NCBI RefSeq assembly: GCF_006716565.1
Contig: NZ_VFPG01000001.1
Span: 2,728,001-2,792,000, forward strand
Source of the DNA: Nocardia bhagyanarayanae
GTDB lineage: Bacteria; Actinomycetota; Actinomycetes; Mycobacteriales; Mycobacteriaceae
DNA length: 64,000 bases
Direction of reading: 5' to 3'
Part shown: piece by piece, positions 47,801-56,783 of the stretch
How the letters are laid out: the number at the start of each line of letters is the position of its first letter
How positions within the stretch are numbered: the first letter of the stretch is position 1
Notes under the pieces: generated by a model
Database searches by the model: none
Told to the model about the DNA's origin: nothing
Seen by the model: the letters and a program-made list of their open reading frames with translations, nothing else
Position numbers and translations under genes: made by a program

Positions 47801-48877
47801 TCAGAGCCAGTTGTTGCGACGGAACGTGATGAACAGCCCGGTGCACACCATCAGGACAACCAGCCACCACACGCCGTAGCTGTAGGTCCACCTCAGTTCC
47901 GGCATGTGGTCGAAGTTCATGCCGTAGACACCCGCGACCATGGTCGGGACCGCCGCGATGGCGACCCACGCCGAGATCTTCCGCATGTCGGTGCTCTGCT
48001 GCACGGTGATCTTGGCCAAGGCGGCGCTGACCAGTTCGCTCAGCGATTCGTCGAAATCGGAGATGCGCTCGGCGACGGTCGTGTGGTGGTCGGACACATC
48101 ACGCATATAGCGCCGAATCTCCTTGGGCACCGGTAGATCCGGTTTGTGTGCCAGCAGTTGCAGCGGCGCGGCGAGCGGGTTCACCGCGCGACGCAGCTCC
48201 ACCACTTCGCGCTTGAGCTGGTAGATCGACTCGATGCTGACGTGGTCGCGCGGGGTGAAGACCGCCTCTTCCATCTCGTCGATGTCGTTTTCCACCAGCG
48301 CCGCCACCTCGATGTAGGAGTCGACGACGTGGTCGGCCACCGTGTGCAGCACCGCGTACGGGCCGTGGCTCAACTGGTCGGCGCGACCCTCGAGTTCGCG
48401 GCGTACCCCGGCCAAGCCGGTGTGCTCGCCGTGCCGGACGGTCACCGCGAAGTCCGGTCCGGTGAACACCATGATGTCGCCGGTTTCGACGATCTCGCTG
48501 ACGCTGTCCATTTCGTGCGGCACGTAGGAGACCGTGCGCAGCACCAGGAACAGTGTGTCGTCGTAGCGTTCCAGCTTGGGTCGCTGGTGGGACTTGACCG
48601 CGTCCTCGACGGCGAGTGGGTGCAGGTCGAAGGTCGAGGCGATGTCGGCCATCTGCGTCTCGTCCGGGTCGTGCAGCCCGATCCAGACGAAACCCGTCCC
48701 GCGCGAGCGGACCTCGGCCAGCGCCTCGGCGTGGGTGAAACGACCCGGCAACCGGAGCCCGTCGACGTAGACGGCGCAGTCGACGACGGCGCGGGCGGTG
48801 GGAACCGGAATGCGTGGGCGCGGCATCGCCGCGCGGCCCTGCCCGCGGAAAGACGGCATGGGCGGTATGGACGGCAC
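47801..48877 (-). CDS. corA: CorA magnesium/cobalt transporter
   Basis: A 358-residue CorA protein (Rv1239c, 366). The long soluble domain ends in the GMN selectivity motif in GVYGMNFDHMPE between two helices (KISAWVAIAAVPTMVAGV and WLVVLMVCTGLFITFRRNNWL). It forms a pentameric Mg2+ channel. GTG 48877 is used, but GTG/ATG starts further in (near MPRPRIPVP) are possible. The MgtE-N/CBS sensor lies 3 kb away, and the gene is divergent from a PHP phosphoesterase. Confidence 0.95.
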   Translation of the reverse strand: MPSIPPMPSFRGQGRAAMPRPRIPVPTARAVVDCAVYVDGLRLPGRFTHAEALAEVRSRGTGFVWIGLHDPDETQMADIASTFDLHPLAVEDAVKSHQRPKLERYDDTLFLVLRTVSYVPHEMDSVSEIVETGDIMVFTGPDFAVTVRHGEHTGLAGVRRELEGRADQLSHGPYAVLHTVADHVVDSYIEVAALVENDIDEMEEAVFTPRDHVSIESIYQLKREVVELRRAVNPLAAPLQLLAHKPDLPVPKEIRRYMRDVSDHHTTVAERISDFDESLSELVSAALAKITVQQSTDMRKISAWVAIAAVPTMVAGVYGMNFDHMPELRWTYSYGVWWLVVLMVCTGLFITFRRNNWL

Positions 48878-48960
48878 GACGACGATGGTAGAGGCCGCGG
48901 CCGGTCGAAGCCGTCGGCTGCCGTGCCGGTCGGAGATGGCGCACTGTAAGACTGGAGGAC

Positions 48961-49815
48961 GTGCGCATCGACCTGCATACCCATTCGACCGCGTCCGACG
49001 GCACGGACACCCCCGCCGAACTGGTGCGGAACGCGGCAGCCGCCGGTCTGGACGTGGTCGCGATCACCGATCACGACACCACGGCCGGCTGGACGGAGGC
49101 GGTCGACGCGCTACCGAAGGGCCTGAGCCTGGTGCGCGGAATGGAGATGTCGTGCGTCGGGCTCGGCGAGGACGGCTGGCCGGTGCCGGTACATCTGCTC
49201 GCCTACCTCTTCGATCCGACCGACCGCGGTTTCGCCGAGGAGCGCGAGCGGCTGCGCGCCGAGCGGGTGGATCGGCTGCGCGCGATGGCCGAGCGGATGG
49301 CCGCCGACGGACTGCCCATCGACCCGGACGCGGTGCTCGCCTCCGCGGGCCCTTCGGCCGGGCGGCCGCACCTGGCGCGCGCCTTGGTCGAAGCGGGTGT
49401 GGTGCCGAGCGTGGACGCGGCCTTCACCGAACTGCTCGCGCCGCGCGGTCCGTACTACGCGGAGAAGGCCGACACACCGCTGCACCGCGCGGTCGAGATG
49501 ATCGCGGGCGCGGGCGGGGTCAGCGTGCTCGCGCACACCAGGGCGCGCAAGCGCGGGCGGCTGCTCGCCGTGGACGACATCCGCGAACTGGCCAACCTCG
49601 GGCTGGGCGGCCTGGAAGTCGACCATCCGGACCATTCCCCGTCCGATCGCGCGGTGCTCACCGGCCTTGCCGAGGAACTCGGCCTGCTCACCACCGGTTC
49701 CTCGGACTACCACGGCGCGAACAAGACCATCCGGCTCGGCGAGTTCACCACCGACCCAGCGCAATTCGAGGAGCTCGCGGGTAAGGCGACGGGCGTGCCC
49801 GTGATCACGTCGTGA
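48961..49815 (+). CDS. PHP-domain phosphoesterase, TrpH/RNase AM-like
   Basis: A 284-residue PHP-fold enzyme. The N-terminal metal motif IDLHTHSTASDG (residues 3-14) and VAITDHDT, AHTRARKRG and the C-terminal STGSSDYHG cluster supply His and Asp ligands. Related E. coli YciV/TrpH acts on 5'-ends of RNA or on 3',5'-bisphosphates. The start GTG 48961 has little ribosome binding sequence. It overlaps a small membrane protein gene by GTGA. Confidence 0.88.
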   Translation: MRIDLHTHSTASDGTDTPAELVRNAAAAGLDVVAITDHDTTAGWTEAVDALPKGLSLVRGMEMSCVGLGEDGWPVPVHLLAYLFDPTDRGFAEERERLRAERVDRLRAMAERMAADGLPIDPDAVLASAGPSAGRPHLARALVEAGVVPSVDAAFTELLAPRGPYYAEKADTPLHRAVEMIAGAGGVSVLAHTRARKRGRLLAVDDIRELANLGLGGLEVDHPDHSPSDRAVLTGLAEELGLLTTGSSDYHGANKTIRLGEFTTDPAQFEELAGKATGVPVITS

Positions 49816-50078
49816 GATATGTGCGTGCGATCAGCGGCGTGGTCGCCGCGGGCACGGTGCTGCTGACGCTGGTCGTGGTCGGCGCCGCGTTCATCGGCGG
49901 GCGGCGCGGTTTCCCCGGACCGGGCACGGAATCGGTAACCTGGCATCTGATCGCTTCGGCGACGGTGCTTGCGGCGCAGATGTTTTCGGATAGGCATCGG
50001 GGTTTTCCCGCCTTTTTCGGATCCGCGGTCGTTTTCTTTGTCACCGGCGTATTGCTTTGGACACAGTGGTGGGGCTGA
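49812..50078 (+). CDS. Small three-helix membrane protein
   Basis: An 88-residue protein: MRYVRAISGVVAAGTVLLTLVVVGAAFIGG, a second hydrophobic part (WHLIASATVLAAQMFSD), and FFGSAVVFFVTGVLLWTQW. The GTG start overlaps the stop of the PHP gene, so it is probably translated. There is no known domain. It may be a membrane partner of the phosphoesterase, by position only. Confidence 0.65.
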   Translation: MRYVRAISGVVAAGTVLLTLVVVGAAFIGGRRGFPGPGTESVTWHLIASATVLAAQMFSDRHRGFPAFFGSAVVFFVTGVLLWTQWWG

Positions 50079-50109
50079 TAGTCCGGTACTGGTTGCGGCC
50101 GGGTGAATT

Positions 50110-51807
50110 GTGGCCGAACATTTTGTTGTGAGTGAGATCGAGACGGATGTGCTGGTTCTCGGCGGCGGCCCCGCCGGAACGTGGGCGGCCGTCTCGGCTG
50201 CCGCCGGAGGGGCGAGGGTGGTGCTCGTCGACAAGGCCCGTTGCGGAAGCAGCGGGCCTTCCGCGTTCGGAAGCACCACGGTGTGGAACATCCCGCCCGG
50301 CGCGGCGAGGGACGAGGCGGTGCGCCGATCGCACGCGGACGGCGGCCACCTCGGCGATCCCGAGTGGATCCACCGGGTGTTCGACGAGACGCACCGGCGG
50401 ATCGAACAGCTGGTGGGCTGGGGCTACCGGTTTCCCGACGACCCGCGCGGCGGCTCGCCACGGGTCCGCATGGACGGCGCGGGATACTTGCGCCGCATGC
50501 GCCGCACCGTGCTCGAGGCGGGGGTGCGCGTCCTCGATCACCATGCCGCGTTGCAACTGCTGCGCGACGGCGACGGCGTGATCGCGGGTGCGGCGGGCGT
50601 GCGGCAGGACGACGGCTTCCGTACCTGGACGATCCGCGCGGGCGCGGTGGTGGTGGCCACCGGCGGTTGCGCGTTTCGCTCCGGCGGCGCGGGCGCCGAT
50701 GTGGCCACCGGCGACGGGCTGCTGCTCGCCGCCGAGGCGGGCGCGCGACTGTCCGGCATGGAGTTCTCCAGCGCGTATTCCCTCGGCCCCGCGCTGAATT
50801 CGCCGACACCGGCCGTGCATCCGAGTTTCGCGTCGGGTCTCGCGCTGCGTCTCGCGACGCTCTACGACGAGAACGGCGACGTCGTCGCGGGCGGCAGGCA
50901 CGCGGCGTTCGCGGCCATCGCGGACGGTCGGCGGGTTTTCGCCGCGCTGGACGACGTGCCGGAGACGGTGCGCCACTGGCTCGCCAGGCAGGGCGCGGTC
51001 GATCGGTTCCGGCGGGTGCCACTGCGCGCGGTGCTCGAGGGCACGGTGCGCGGCACGGGCGGCCTGGCGCTCACCGGCCCGGACTGCGCAACCACGGTGG
51101 CCGGGCTGTACGGCGCGGGCGGCGTGGTGAGCCGCGAGGTGATCACCGGCGCGGTGAGCGGAATCGGCGGTCACAGCGGGGCGTGGGCCATCGCGTCCGG
51201 CGTGTGGGCGGGCGCGGGCGCCGCCCGTTTCGCGCGGAAACGGGGCGGGGTGGGTGCGGTGCGTCCGGTGCCCGGCGCGGGCCTCGCCGCGCGGGCACGC
51301 ATCGATCCGCGCGCGATCGTCGGACTGGTCCAGGAGCACACCTTGCCGCTGCGCCGTAGTTACTGGCGCAGCGCGGGCAGTCTGCGCGACAGCATCGCCG
51401 AACTCGACGGCATGTGGCCGGGCGCGGCGTTCGCCCTCGGCGGCACCGGCGCGGAGCGAGTGCGCGCCAGGGAGGTCGCGGCCCTGCTCGCGGTGGCCAG
51501 ATGGACCAAGCACAGCGCGCTGGCTCGCACCGAGACCCGCGGCATGCACCGGCGCACCGATCATCCCGAGGCCGGAGCCGAGTGGCGGGTCCGCCTGATG
51601 TCGGGCGGGCTGGACAGCGTCTGGGTGAGCGCCGAGCGCTCGCGGCGGGTACGGTCGGAAGCTGCGGCCGGCGTGCCGGGACCGTCCGTCGTGCGCGGCC
51701 AGGTGCCGGTCGGGCTGGAACCCGCGCCGGTGCTGCCCGAGATCCCGCGGATCGGGCCGGATCAACCGGAGCCGGACCTCACACCCCCCGACCGCTTGGC
51801 GATGTGA
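50110..51807 (+). CDS. FAD-dependent oxidoreductase, fumarate reductase flavoprotein type
   Basis: A 565-residue protein with the FAD-binding loop VLVLGGGPAGTWAAVSAAAGGARVVLVDK, a second FAD motif GLYGAGGVVSREVITGAVSG and a C-terminal helical domain (RARIDPRAIVGLVQEHTLPLR), as in L-aspartate oxidase and SdhA. No iron-sulphur or membrane subunit is adjacent, so it is not an ordinary succinate dehydrogenase. Its substrate is unknown. GTG 50110 is used; GTG 50128 is equally possible. The Pro-rich tail (about 50 residues) is unusual. Confidence 0.82.
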   Translation: MAEHFVVSEIETDVLVLGGGPAGTWAAVSAAAGGARVVLVDKARCGSSGPSAFGSTTVWNIPPGAARDEAVRRSHADGGHLGDPEWIHRVFDETHRRIEQLVGWGYRFPDDPRGGSPRVRMDGAGYLRRMRRTVLEAGVRVLDHHAALQLLRDGDGVIAGAAGVRQDDGFRTWTIRAGAVVVATGGCAFRSGGAGADVATGDGLLLAAEAGARLSGMEFSSAYSLGPALNSPTPAVHPSFASGLALRLATLYDENGDVVAGGRHAAFAAIADGRRVFAALDDVPETVRHWLARQGAVDRFRRVPLRAVLEGTVRGTGGLALTGPDCATTVAGLYGAGGVVSREVITGAVSGIGGHSGAWAIASGVWAGAGAARFARKRGGVGAVRPVPGAGLAARARIDPRAIVGLVQEHTLPLRRSYWRSAGSLRDSIAELDGMWPGAAFALGGTGAERVRAREVAALLAVARWTKHSALARTETRGMHRRTDHPEAGAEWRVRLMSGGLDSVWVSAERSRRVRSEAAAGVPGPSVVRGQVPVGLEPAPVLPEIPRIGPDQPEPDLTPPDRLAM

Positions 51808-52244
51808 CAACTCACCGCCGCGCGGTGTGCGGATGCGAGTTTCCCCTAACTCAGGGGTAATTCCAGCCGCTTACCCTCGGAATATGACGCGCAACCGGGA
51901 TCCGACACACCGGTTTGGCAAGTCATCGGACCGGCTGGCAGAATGTTGCGGATTCCCCTCCTACGCCACCGCCGGGTTCGGGAATCACGGTGCTCCGAGC
52001 CGCGCAACGTACCGTCGCGCCCCGAGGATCGCCCCGCATGTTCTGTCCGGACCCACCCGTCCGGCCCCCGCTCTGCGGATCAGTGCAGCGTCACGTCTCG
52101 AGCTGATGATCGGGTTTTCTACACCGCAATCCCGACTCGAAACGTCCCGGTCAGCGCACTCGATGAGCGGTACGAATCACCTATTACGAAATACCCGGCG
52201 GTAACCGTCCCCCGGTTCAGCCCGACCCGAGCAGGAGTGAAATC
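51808..52244 (+). other. 437-bp intergenic region before malic enzyme
   Basis: No convincing gene is present; a 126-codon open frame here lacks coding character. It contains a small hairpin CCCCT-AACTC-AGGGG (51843-51857), which may end the FAD gene, and a long-range pair GATTCCC/GGGAATC (51951-51957, 51980-51986). The AGGAG before GTG 52245 is the ribosome binding site of the malic enzyme gene. Confidence 0.6.
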
Positions 52245-53441
52245 GTGTCACCTGTGACTGACGCACCGAATGCGACCGCGAGTTTGTCCGAAATCACCAA
52301 CGACGAAATCTTCGCTGGACACCTCGGCGGCAAGCTCTCGGTCGAGCTCTCTGCTCCGCTGGAGACGCAGCGCGACCTCTCCATCGCGTACACCCCCGGC
52401 GTCGCTCAGGTCAGCCGCGCCATCGCTCAGGACGAGTCGCTCGCCAAGCGATACACCTGGACCGACCGGCTGGTGGTCGTGGTCAGTGACGGCACCGCCG
52501 TCCTCGGCCTCGGCGACATCGGCCCGCGTGCGTCGCTGCCGGTGATGGAGGGCAAGGCCGCACTGTTCAAGAAGTTCGCCGGACTCGACTCCATCCCGAT
52601 CGTGCTGGACACCAAGGACGTCGACGAGATCGTCGAGACCCTGATCCGGCTGCGCCCGAGCTTCGGCGCGGTCAACCTGGAGGACATCTCCGCGCCGCGC
52701 TGCTTCGAGATCGAGAAGCGCGTCATCGAGGCGCTCGACTGCCCCGTCATGCACGACGACCAGCACGGCACCGCGATCGTGGTGCTCGCCGCCCTGAACG
52801 GCGCGGCTCGCGTGCAGGGACGTGACATCAGCGGTCTGAAGGTCGTGGTGTCGGGCGCGGGCGCGGCGGGTATCGCGTGCACCAACATCCTGCTCGCCGC
52901 GGGCGTGCGCGATGTCACCGTGCTCGACTCGAAGGGCATCGTGAGCCGCGATCGCGCCGACCTGAACGAAGTGAAGGCCGACCTGGCCCAGCGCACCAAC
53001 CCGCGCGGACTCAACGGTGGCGCCGCCGAGGCGCTCGCGGGCGCGGACGTGTTCCTGGGACTGTCGGCGGGCCTGATCGCCGAGGAGCTCATCGCCTCGA
53101 TGGCGCCGGAGGCGATCGTCTTCGCCATGTCCAACCCGGACCCGGAGATCCACCCCGACGTGGCGCGCAAGTACGCCTCCATCGTCGCGACCGGCCGTAG
53201 CGACTTCCCGAACCAGATCAACAACGTGCTCGCCTTCCCCGGCGTGTTCAAGGGCGCGCTGGACGCCGGCGCCCGCCGCATCACCGAGGGCATGAAGATC
53301 GCCGCCGCCGACGCCATCCTCAGCGTGGTCGCCGACGAGCTCGGCCCCGAAAAGATCGTCCCCAGCCCGCTCGACCCGCGGGTCGCCCCGGCCGTCGCCG
53401 AGGCCGTCGCCGCCGCCGCGCGTGCGGAGGGCGTTGCGTAA
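52245..53441 (+). CDS. NAD(P)-dependent malic enzyme, short type
   Basis: A 398-residue malic enzyme of the short bacterial type. It has SIAYTPGVAQVSRAI, SDGTAVLGLGDIG, the metal-binding VNLEDISAP and HDDQHGTAIV, and the NAD loop VVSGAGAAGIACTNILLAAG. It decarboxylates malate to pyruvate with reduction of NAD(P). The co-substrate is not certain. GTG 52245 follows AGGAG. Rv1240 (mdh) is the mycobacterial gene near this place; the gene here is of another family. A strong terminator follows. Confidence 0.92.
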   Translation: MSPVTDAPNATASLSEITNDEIFAGHLGGKLSVELSAPLETQRDLSIAYTPGVAQVSRAIAQDESLAKRYTWTDRLVVVVSDGTAVLGLGDIGPRASLPVMEGKAALFKKFAGLDSIPIVLDTKDVDEIVETLIRLRPSFGAVNLEDISAPRCFEIEKRVIEALDCPVMHDDQHGTAIVVLAALNGAARVQGRDISGLKVVVSGAGAAGIACTNILLAAGVRDVTVLDSKGIVSRDRADLNEVKADLAQRTNPRGLNGGAAEALAGADVFLGLSAGLIAEELIASMAPEAIVFAMSNPDPEIHPDVARKYASIVATGRSDFPNQINNVLAFPGVFKGALDAGARRITEGMKIAAADAILSVVADELGPEKIVPSPLDPRVAPAVAEAVAAAARAEGVA

Positions 53442-53459
53442 CAACTGATTACGCAATCA

Positions 53460-53495
53460 CAGGGCGCCCCGTTCAACGGCGAACGAGGCGCCCTG
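53460..53495 (+). terminator. Hairpin terminator after malic enzyme
   Basis: CAGGGCGCC and GGCGCCCTG form a perfect 9-bp stem with an inner CGTTC/GAACG stem, 18 bp after the malic enzyme stop, followed by ACTTGTT. It could also act on the opposite strand, as the next gene (53580-54011) is convergent. Confidence 0.85.
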
Positions 53496-53579
53496 ACTTG
53501 TTCGCGCGACGGATCGCCGCCGCGCGACGGGCTTCGCGGTCGATCACCCGAGGTGGTTCACGTCCGCGGCGGGTGACGG

Positions 53580-54011
53580 TCAGTGCGGCACGAAGACGGC
53601 CGAGATGAATTCGGCCAGCTGGGTGTCGGTGACGTTCTTGGCCAGGTCGGATTCGCTGATCATCCCGACCAGGCGCTTGTTCTCGATGACCGGCAGCCGC
53701 TTGATCTGATGCTCCTCCATCATGTGCAGTACGTCCCGCAGTTCGGCGTCGGCGTCGACCCAGCGCGGCGTGCCCTTGGCGAGATCGCCCGCGCGGACGC
53801 GGCTGGGATCGTGTCCCTCGGCGATGCACCGGACGACGATGTCACGATCGGTCACCATGCCGACCAAGCGGTCGTTCTCGCAGATGGGCAGCGCGCCCAC
53901 GTCCAGGTTGCGCATCATCTCGGCGGCGCGGTCGAGCGTTTCGTCCGCGGGGACACATCTGGCGTCGGCGTGCATGATGTCGCGTGCCTTCATCGGTGCG
54001 TTCATGCTCAC
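53580..54011 (-). CDS. Two-CBS-domain protein, Hrp1-like
   Basis: A 143-residue protein, the same length as Hrp1 (Rv2626c), with two CBS domains: ARDIMHADARCVPADETLDRAAEMM...GALPICENDRLVGMVTDRDIV and the second ending HQIKRLPVIENKRLVGMISESDLA. Hrp1 is a dormancy-regulon protein in mycobacteria. GTG 54011 follows AGGAGG; ATG 54005 is close. No DosR-like palindrome is obvious in the short upstream sequence. Ligand unknown. Confidence 0.9.
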   Translation of the reverse strand: MSMNAPMKARDIMHADARCVPADETLDRAAEMMRNLDVGALPICENDRLVGMVTDRDIVVRCIAEGHDPSRVRAGDLAKGTPRWVDADAELRDVLHMMEEHQIKRLPVIENKRLVGMISESDLAKNVTDTQLAEFISAVFVPH

Positions 54012-54177
54012 GGCAATCCTCCTGTCTCGGGTTGGTTTCCCGCAGGACTCGAGGTTGCGCAGGACTCGACACGGCTTGCCACAGTTGCGTCGAGCGCGCG
54101 CACGGCTGACGACGACTCCTACGGCCACAGTCATCGTGACCTAGATCACACCGAACGGTCAATAGGGGTTTGCGGAC

Positions 54178-54882
54178 TTACGGGGTGGCGCGCAAGACGT
54201 TCACCGGACTCGCCGTCTTGCGCAGCCGTCCGGTGCCGGGCGTCGTCGCCCAGACGACGAGCGCGAGCAGTCCGTCCAGCAGCATCGCCAGCGCGGCCAC
54301 CAGCAGCGCACCCACCAGCACCCGGTCGTATCGGTGCAGACCGAGCCCGTCGAAGATGTAGCGGCCGAGCCCGCCGAGGTTCACATACGCCGCGATCGTC
54401 GCGGTGGCGACCACCTGCAGGGTGGCGCCGCGCAGGCCGTTCACCAGGATCGGCATGGCGTTGGGCACTTCCACCCGGAACAGGATCTGCCGCTCGGTCA
54501 TGCCCATCGCCCTGGAGGCGTCGACCACGTCGGCGGGCACGTTGGCCACGCCCGCGTACGCCCCGGCGAGCAGCGGCGGGATGCCGACGGTGAGTAGTGC
54601 GAGCAGCGGCGGGATCAGGCCGAGGCCGAGCAGCAGCACCAAGAAGGTGAGCAGGCCGAGGGTCGGCAGCGCGCGCATCGCGTTGGCGAAGCCGACGAGC
54701 ACCGCCGCGCCCCGCCGTCGATGGCCGATGACGAGTCCGAGCGGCACCGCGATCAGCGCGGACCCGGCCACCGCGAGCAGTGTGTACCAAAGATGTTGCG
54801 CCAGGCGGAATTCGATGCCGGTGGGTCCGCCCCAATTGGCGCTGTCGGTGAGGTAGTGCCAGGCGTCGACGAACAGGTTCAC
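54178..54882 (-). CDS. Osmoprotectant ABC transporter permease, OpuCD/YehY-like
   Basis: A 234-residue permease with six helices. The EAA-type loop near GVANVPADVVDASRAMGMTERQILFRVEVP and the preceding RALPTLGLLTFLVLLLGLGLIP match OpuCB/OpuCD-type glycine betaine, carnitine or choline transporters. GTG 54882 overlaps the stop of the first permease. It is the last gene of the minus-strand operon that runs from the binding protein (56784) through the ATPase and two permeases. Confidence 0.92.
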   Translation of the reverse strand: MNLFVDAWHYLTDSANWGGPTGIEFRLAQHLWYTLLAVAGSALIAVPLGLVIGHRRRGAAVLVGFANAMRALPTLGLLTFLVLLLGLGLIPPLLALLTVGIPPLLAGAYAGVANVPADVVDASRAMGMTERQILFRVEVPNAMPILVNGLRGATLQVVATATIAAYVNLGGLGRYIFDGLGLHRYDRVLVGALLVAALAMLLDGLLALVVWATTPGTGRLRKTASPVNVLRATP

Positions 54883-55541
54883 GCGTCGGCCTTTCGCTGC
54901 GTTCGCCCGTCGGCTCTGGTCCACGGCGTCGCCCAGCGCCCGAGCAGGTACACCAGCCGGTCGAAGACGAGCGCGAGCGCCAGCGTCACGATGATGCCCG
55001 CCACGATCTCGTCCGGATAGTCGCGCTGATAGCCCTGGGTGAACAGCTTGCCGAGGCCCCCGACGCCGATCAGCGCGCCGACCGAGACCATCGCGATATT
55101 GGTGACGACCACGACGCGCAAGTTCGACACGAAAACCGGGACGGCCAAAGGCATGTCGACGGTCAGCGTGCGCCGCAGCGGTCCGAATCCGACGGCGTCG
55201 GCGGCGTCGACCACGGCGGCGGGCACCGAGTCCAGCGCCACCGGCACCGCGATGACCAGCAGCGCGGTCGAGTAGATGGTCAACGCGATGATCACGTTCC
55301 ACGGGTCGATCGCCGAAATGCCGACCAGCGGCGGGATGATGACGAACAGCGCGAGCGAGGGCACGGTGTAGGCCAGGCTCGCCACGGTCACGGTGACCCG
55401 CCGCAGCCATGGGATCCGCCGGATCACCGCGCCGGCGGGGATGGCGATCACCAGACCGAACAGCAAGGGCAGCAAGGCGAGATACAAGTGTGTCTTGGTG
55501 ATCTCGACGATTTCGGAGAAGTTGTCGATCAGGTATCGCAC
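54879..55541 (-). CDS. Osmoprotectant ABC transporter permease, OpuCB/YehW-like
   Basis: A 220-residue permease with about five helices (LALLPLLFGLVIAIPAGAVI, YTVPSLALFVIIPPLVGI, IVALTIYSTALLVIAVPVAL) and the conserved loop AADAVGFGPLRRTLTVDMPLA. It pairs with the permease at 54178. The start GTG 55541 lies 50 bp after the ATPase gene, in the same direction. The pair would form the membrane channel. Confidence 0.92.
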   Translation of the reverse strand: MRYLIDNFSEIVEITKTHLYLALLPLLFGLVIAIPAGAVIRRIPWLRRVTVTVASLAYTVPSLALFVIIPPLVGISAIDPWNVIIALTIYSTALLVIAVPVALDSVPAAVVDAADAVGFGPLRRTLTVDMPLAVPVFVSNLRVVVVTNIAMVSVGALIGVGGLGKLFTQGYQRDYPDEIVAGIIVTLALALVFDRLVYLLGRWATPWTRADGRTQRKADA

Positions 55542-55590
55542 GCGGTCTCCCCTCCGTCGGCCGGACCGGTGACGTAGTCCGCGCGGTTCA

Positions 55591-56757
55591 CTATCCTTTC
55601 CCGTCGCCGTTGGAGGCTCCCTGCTCGGTGGCGAGCCGGTCGCGTTCGCGGTCCTCCGCGTCGCGCTGTGCGGCGAGCTGGGCGATCACCTCGGTGGCCA
55701 GAACGCCGCCGCGCAGCCGGCCGGAATCGTCCACGGCCACACCGATTCCGGACGGCGAGGAGATCGCGGCGTCCAGCGCCTGGCGCAGGTCGCCGGTGGG
55801 GGTGAACAGCGAACCGCCCGCCGACATGCAGTCCGCGAGCGGCGTGCCCGCGCGCCGGGCTTCGACGGCGGTCAGATCGACCCAGCCGAGCGGCTTGACC
55901 GCCTCGTCCACCACGAGCACCCAGTCGCCCCGCTCCAGACGCAGCGCGCCGACCGCCCCCGCGGTGGCGGTCGGAATGTCGTGCAGCGGAACGTCGTCGG
56001 CGGAGCGGAAGGAGAGACCGCGATAGCCGCGATCGCGCCCGACGAACTCGGCGACGAAATCCGTTGCGGGTCCGGCGAGTACGCGCTGCGGCGGGTCGTA
56101 CTGCTGGAGCACGCCCGCGCGCCCGAAGACCGCGAGCCGGTCGCCGAGCGTGATGGCCTCGTCGATGTCGTGGGTGACGAACACGATGGTCTTGTGCAAT
56201 TCCGCTTGCAGCCGACGCATTTCGCTTTGCAACTCCGCACGCACCACCGGGTCGACCGCGCTGAACGGCTCGTCCATCAGCAGGATCGGCGGGTCGGCGG
56301 CCAGCGCCCGGGCCACCCCGACCCGCTGCTGCTGACCGCCGGAGAGCTGCGCGGGGTAGCGCTGGGCCAGGCCGCGGTCCAGGCCCACCCGGTCCAGGAC
56401 TTCGAGCGCCGCCTTGCGCGCCGCCCGCCGCGAATCGCCGCGCAGCACCGGCACTGTCGCGACATTGTCCAGCACCGTGCGGTGCGGCAGCAGGCCGCCG
56501 CTCTGGATCACGTAACCGATGCCGAGGCGGAGCCGGACCGGGTCCATCGTCGAGATGTCTTGCCCGGCAACGGTGATCGTGCCCGTGGTGGGCTGGATCA
56601 TCCGGTTGATCATCCGCATCGAGGTGGTCTTCCCGCAGCCGGACGGTCCGACGAACACGGTGAACGAGCCCGATTCGATGTGCAGATCGAGGTCGGTCAC
56701 GGCGTGCGTGCCGTCCGGATAGGTCTTGCTGACGCCGCGGAATTCGATGTCCGACAC
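55591..56757 (-). CDS. Osmoprotectant ABC transporter ATP-binding protein, OpuCA-like
   Basis: A 388-residue ATPase of the glycine-betaine class: Walker A GPSGCGKTTSM, Q-loop YVIQSGGLLPH, signature LSGGQQQRVGVARALAADP, Walker B ILLMDEPFSAVDP and the switch His in FVTHDIDE. The C-terminal 110 residues resemble the CBS-type regulatory part of OpuA ATPases (LADCMSAGGSLFTPTGDLRQALDAA), so ionic strength or nucleotide sensing is possible. GTG 56757 is used. The binding-protein gene lies 26 bp upstream. Confidence 0.95.
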   Translation of the reverse strand: MSDIEFRGVSKTYPDGTHAVTDLDLHIESGSFTVFVGPSGCGKTTSMRMINRMIQPTTGTITVAGQDISTMDPVRLRLGIGYVIQSGGLLPHRTVLDNVATVPVLRGDSRRAARKAALEVLDRVGLDRGLAQRYPAQLSGGQQQRVGVARALAADPPILLMDEPFSAVDPVVRAELQSEMRRLQAELHKTIVFVTHDIDEAITLGDRLAVFGRAGVLQQYDPPQRVLAGPATDFVAEFVGRDRGYRGLSFRSADDVPLHDIPTATAGAVGALRLERGDWVLVVDEAVKPLGWVDLTAVEARRAGTPLADCMSAGGSLFTPTGDLRQALDAAISSPSGIGVAVDDSGRLRGGVLATEVIAQLAAQRDAEDRERDRLATEQGASNGDGKG

Positions 56758-56783
56758 TGCTGCCTTCCCTTCGCCCGCGGCGC

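Noticed and set aside
51827..52204. A 125-codon frame in the FAD-malic enzyme gap
   Set aside because: No ribosome site, no hydrophobic or domain pattern and skewed composition; treated as noncoding.
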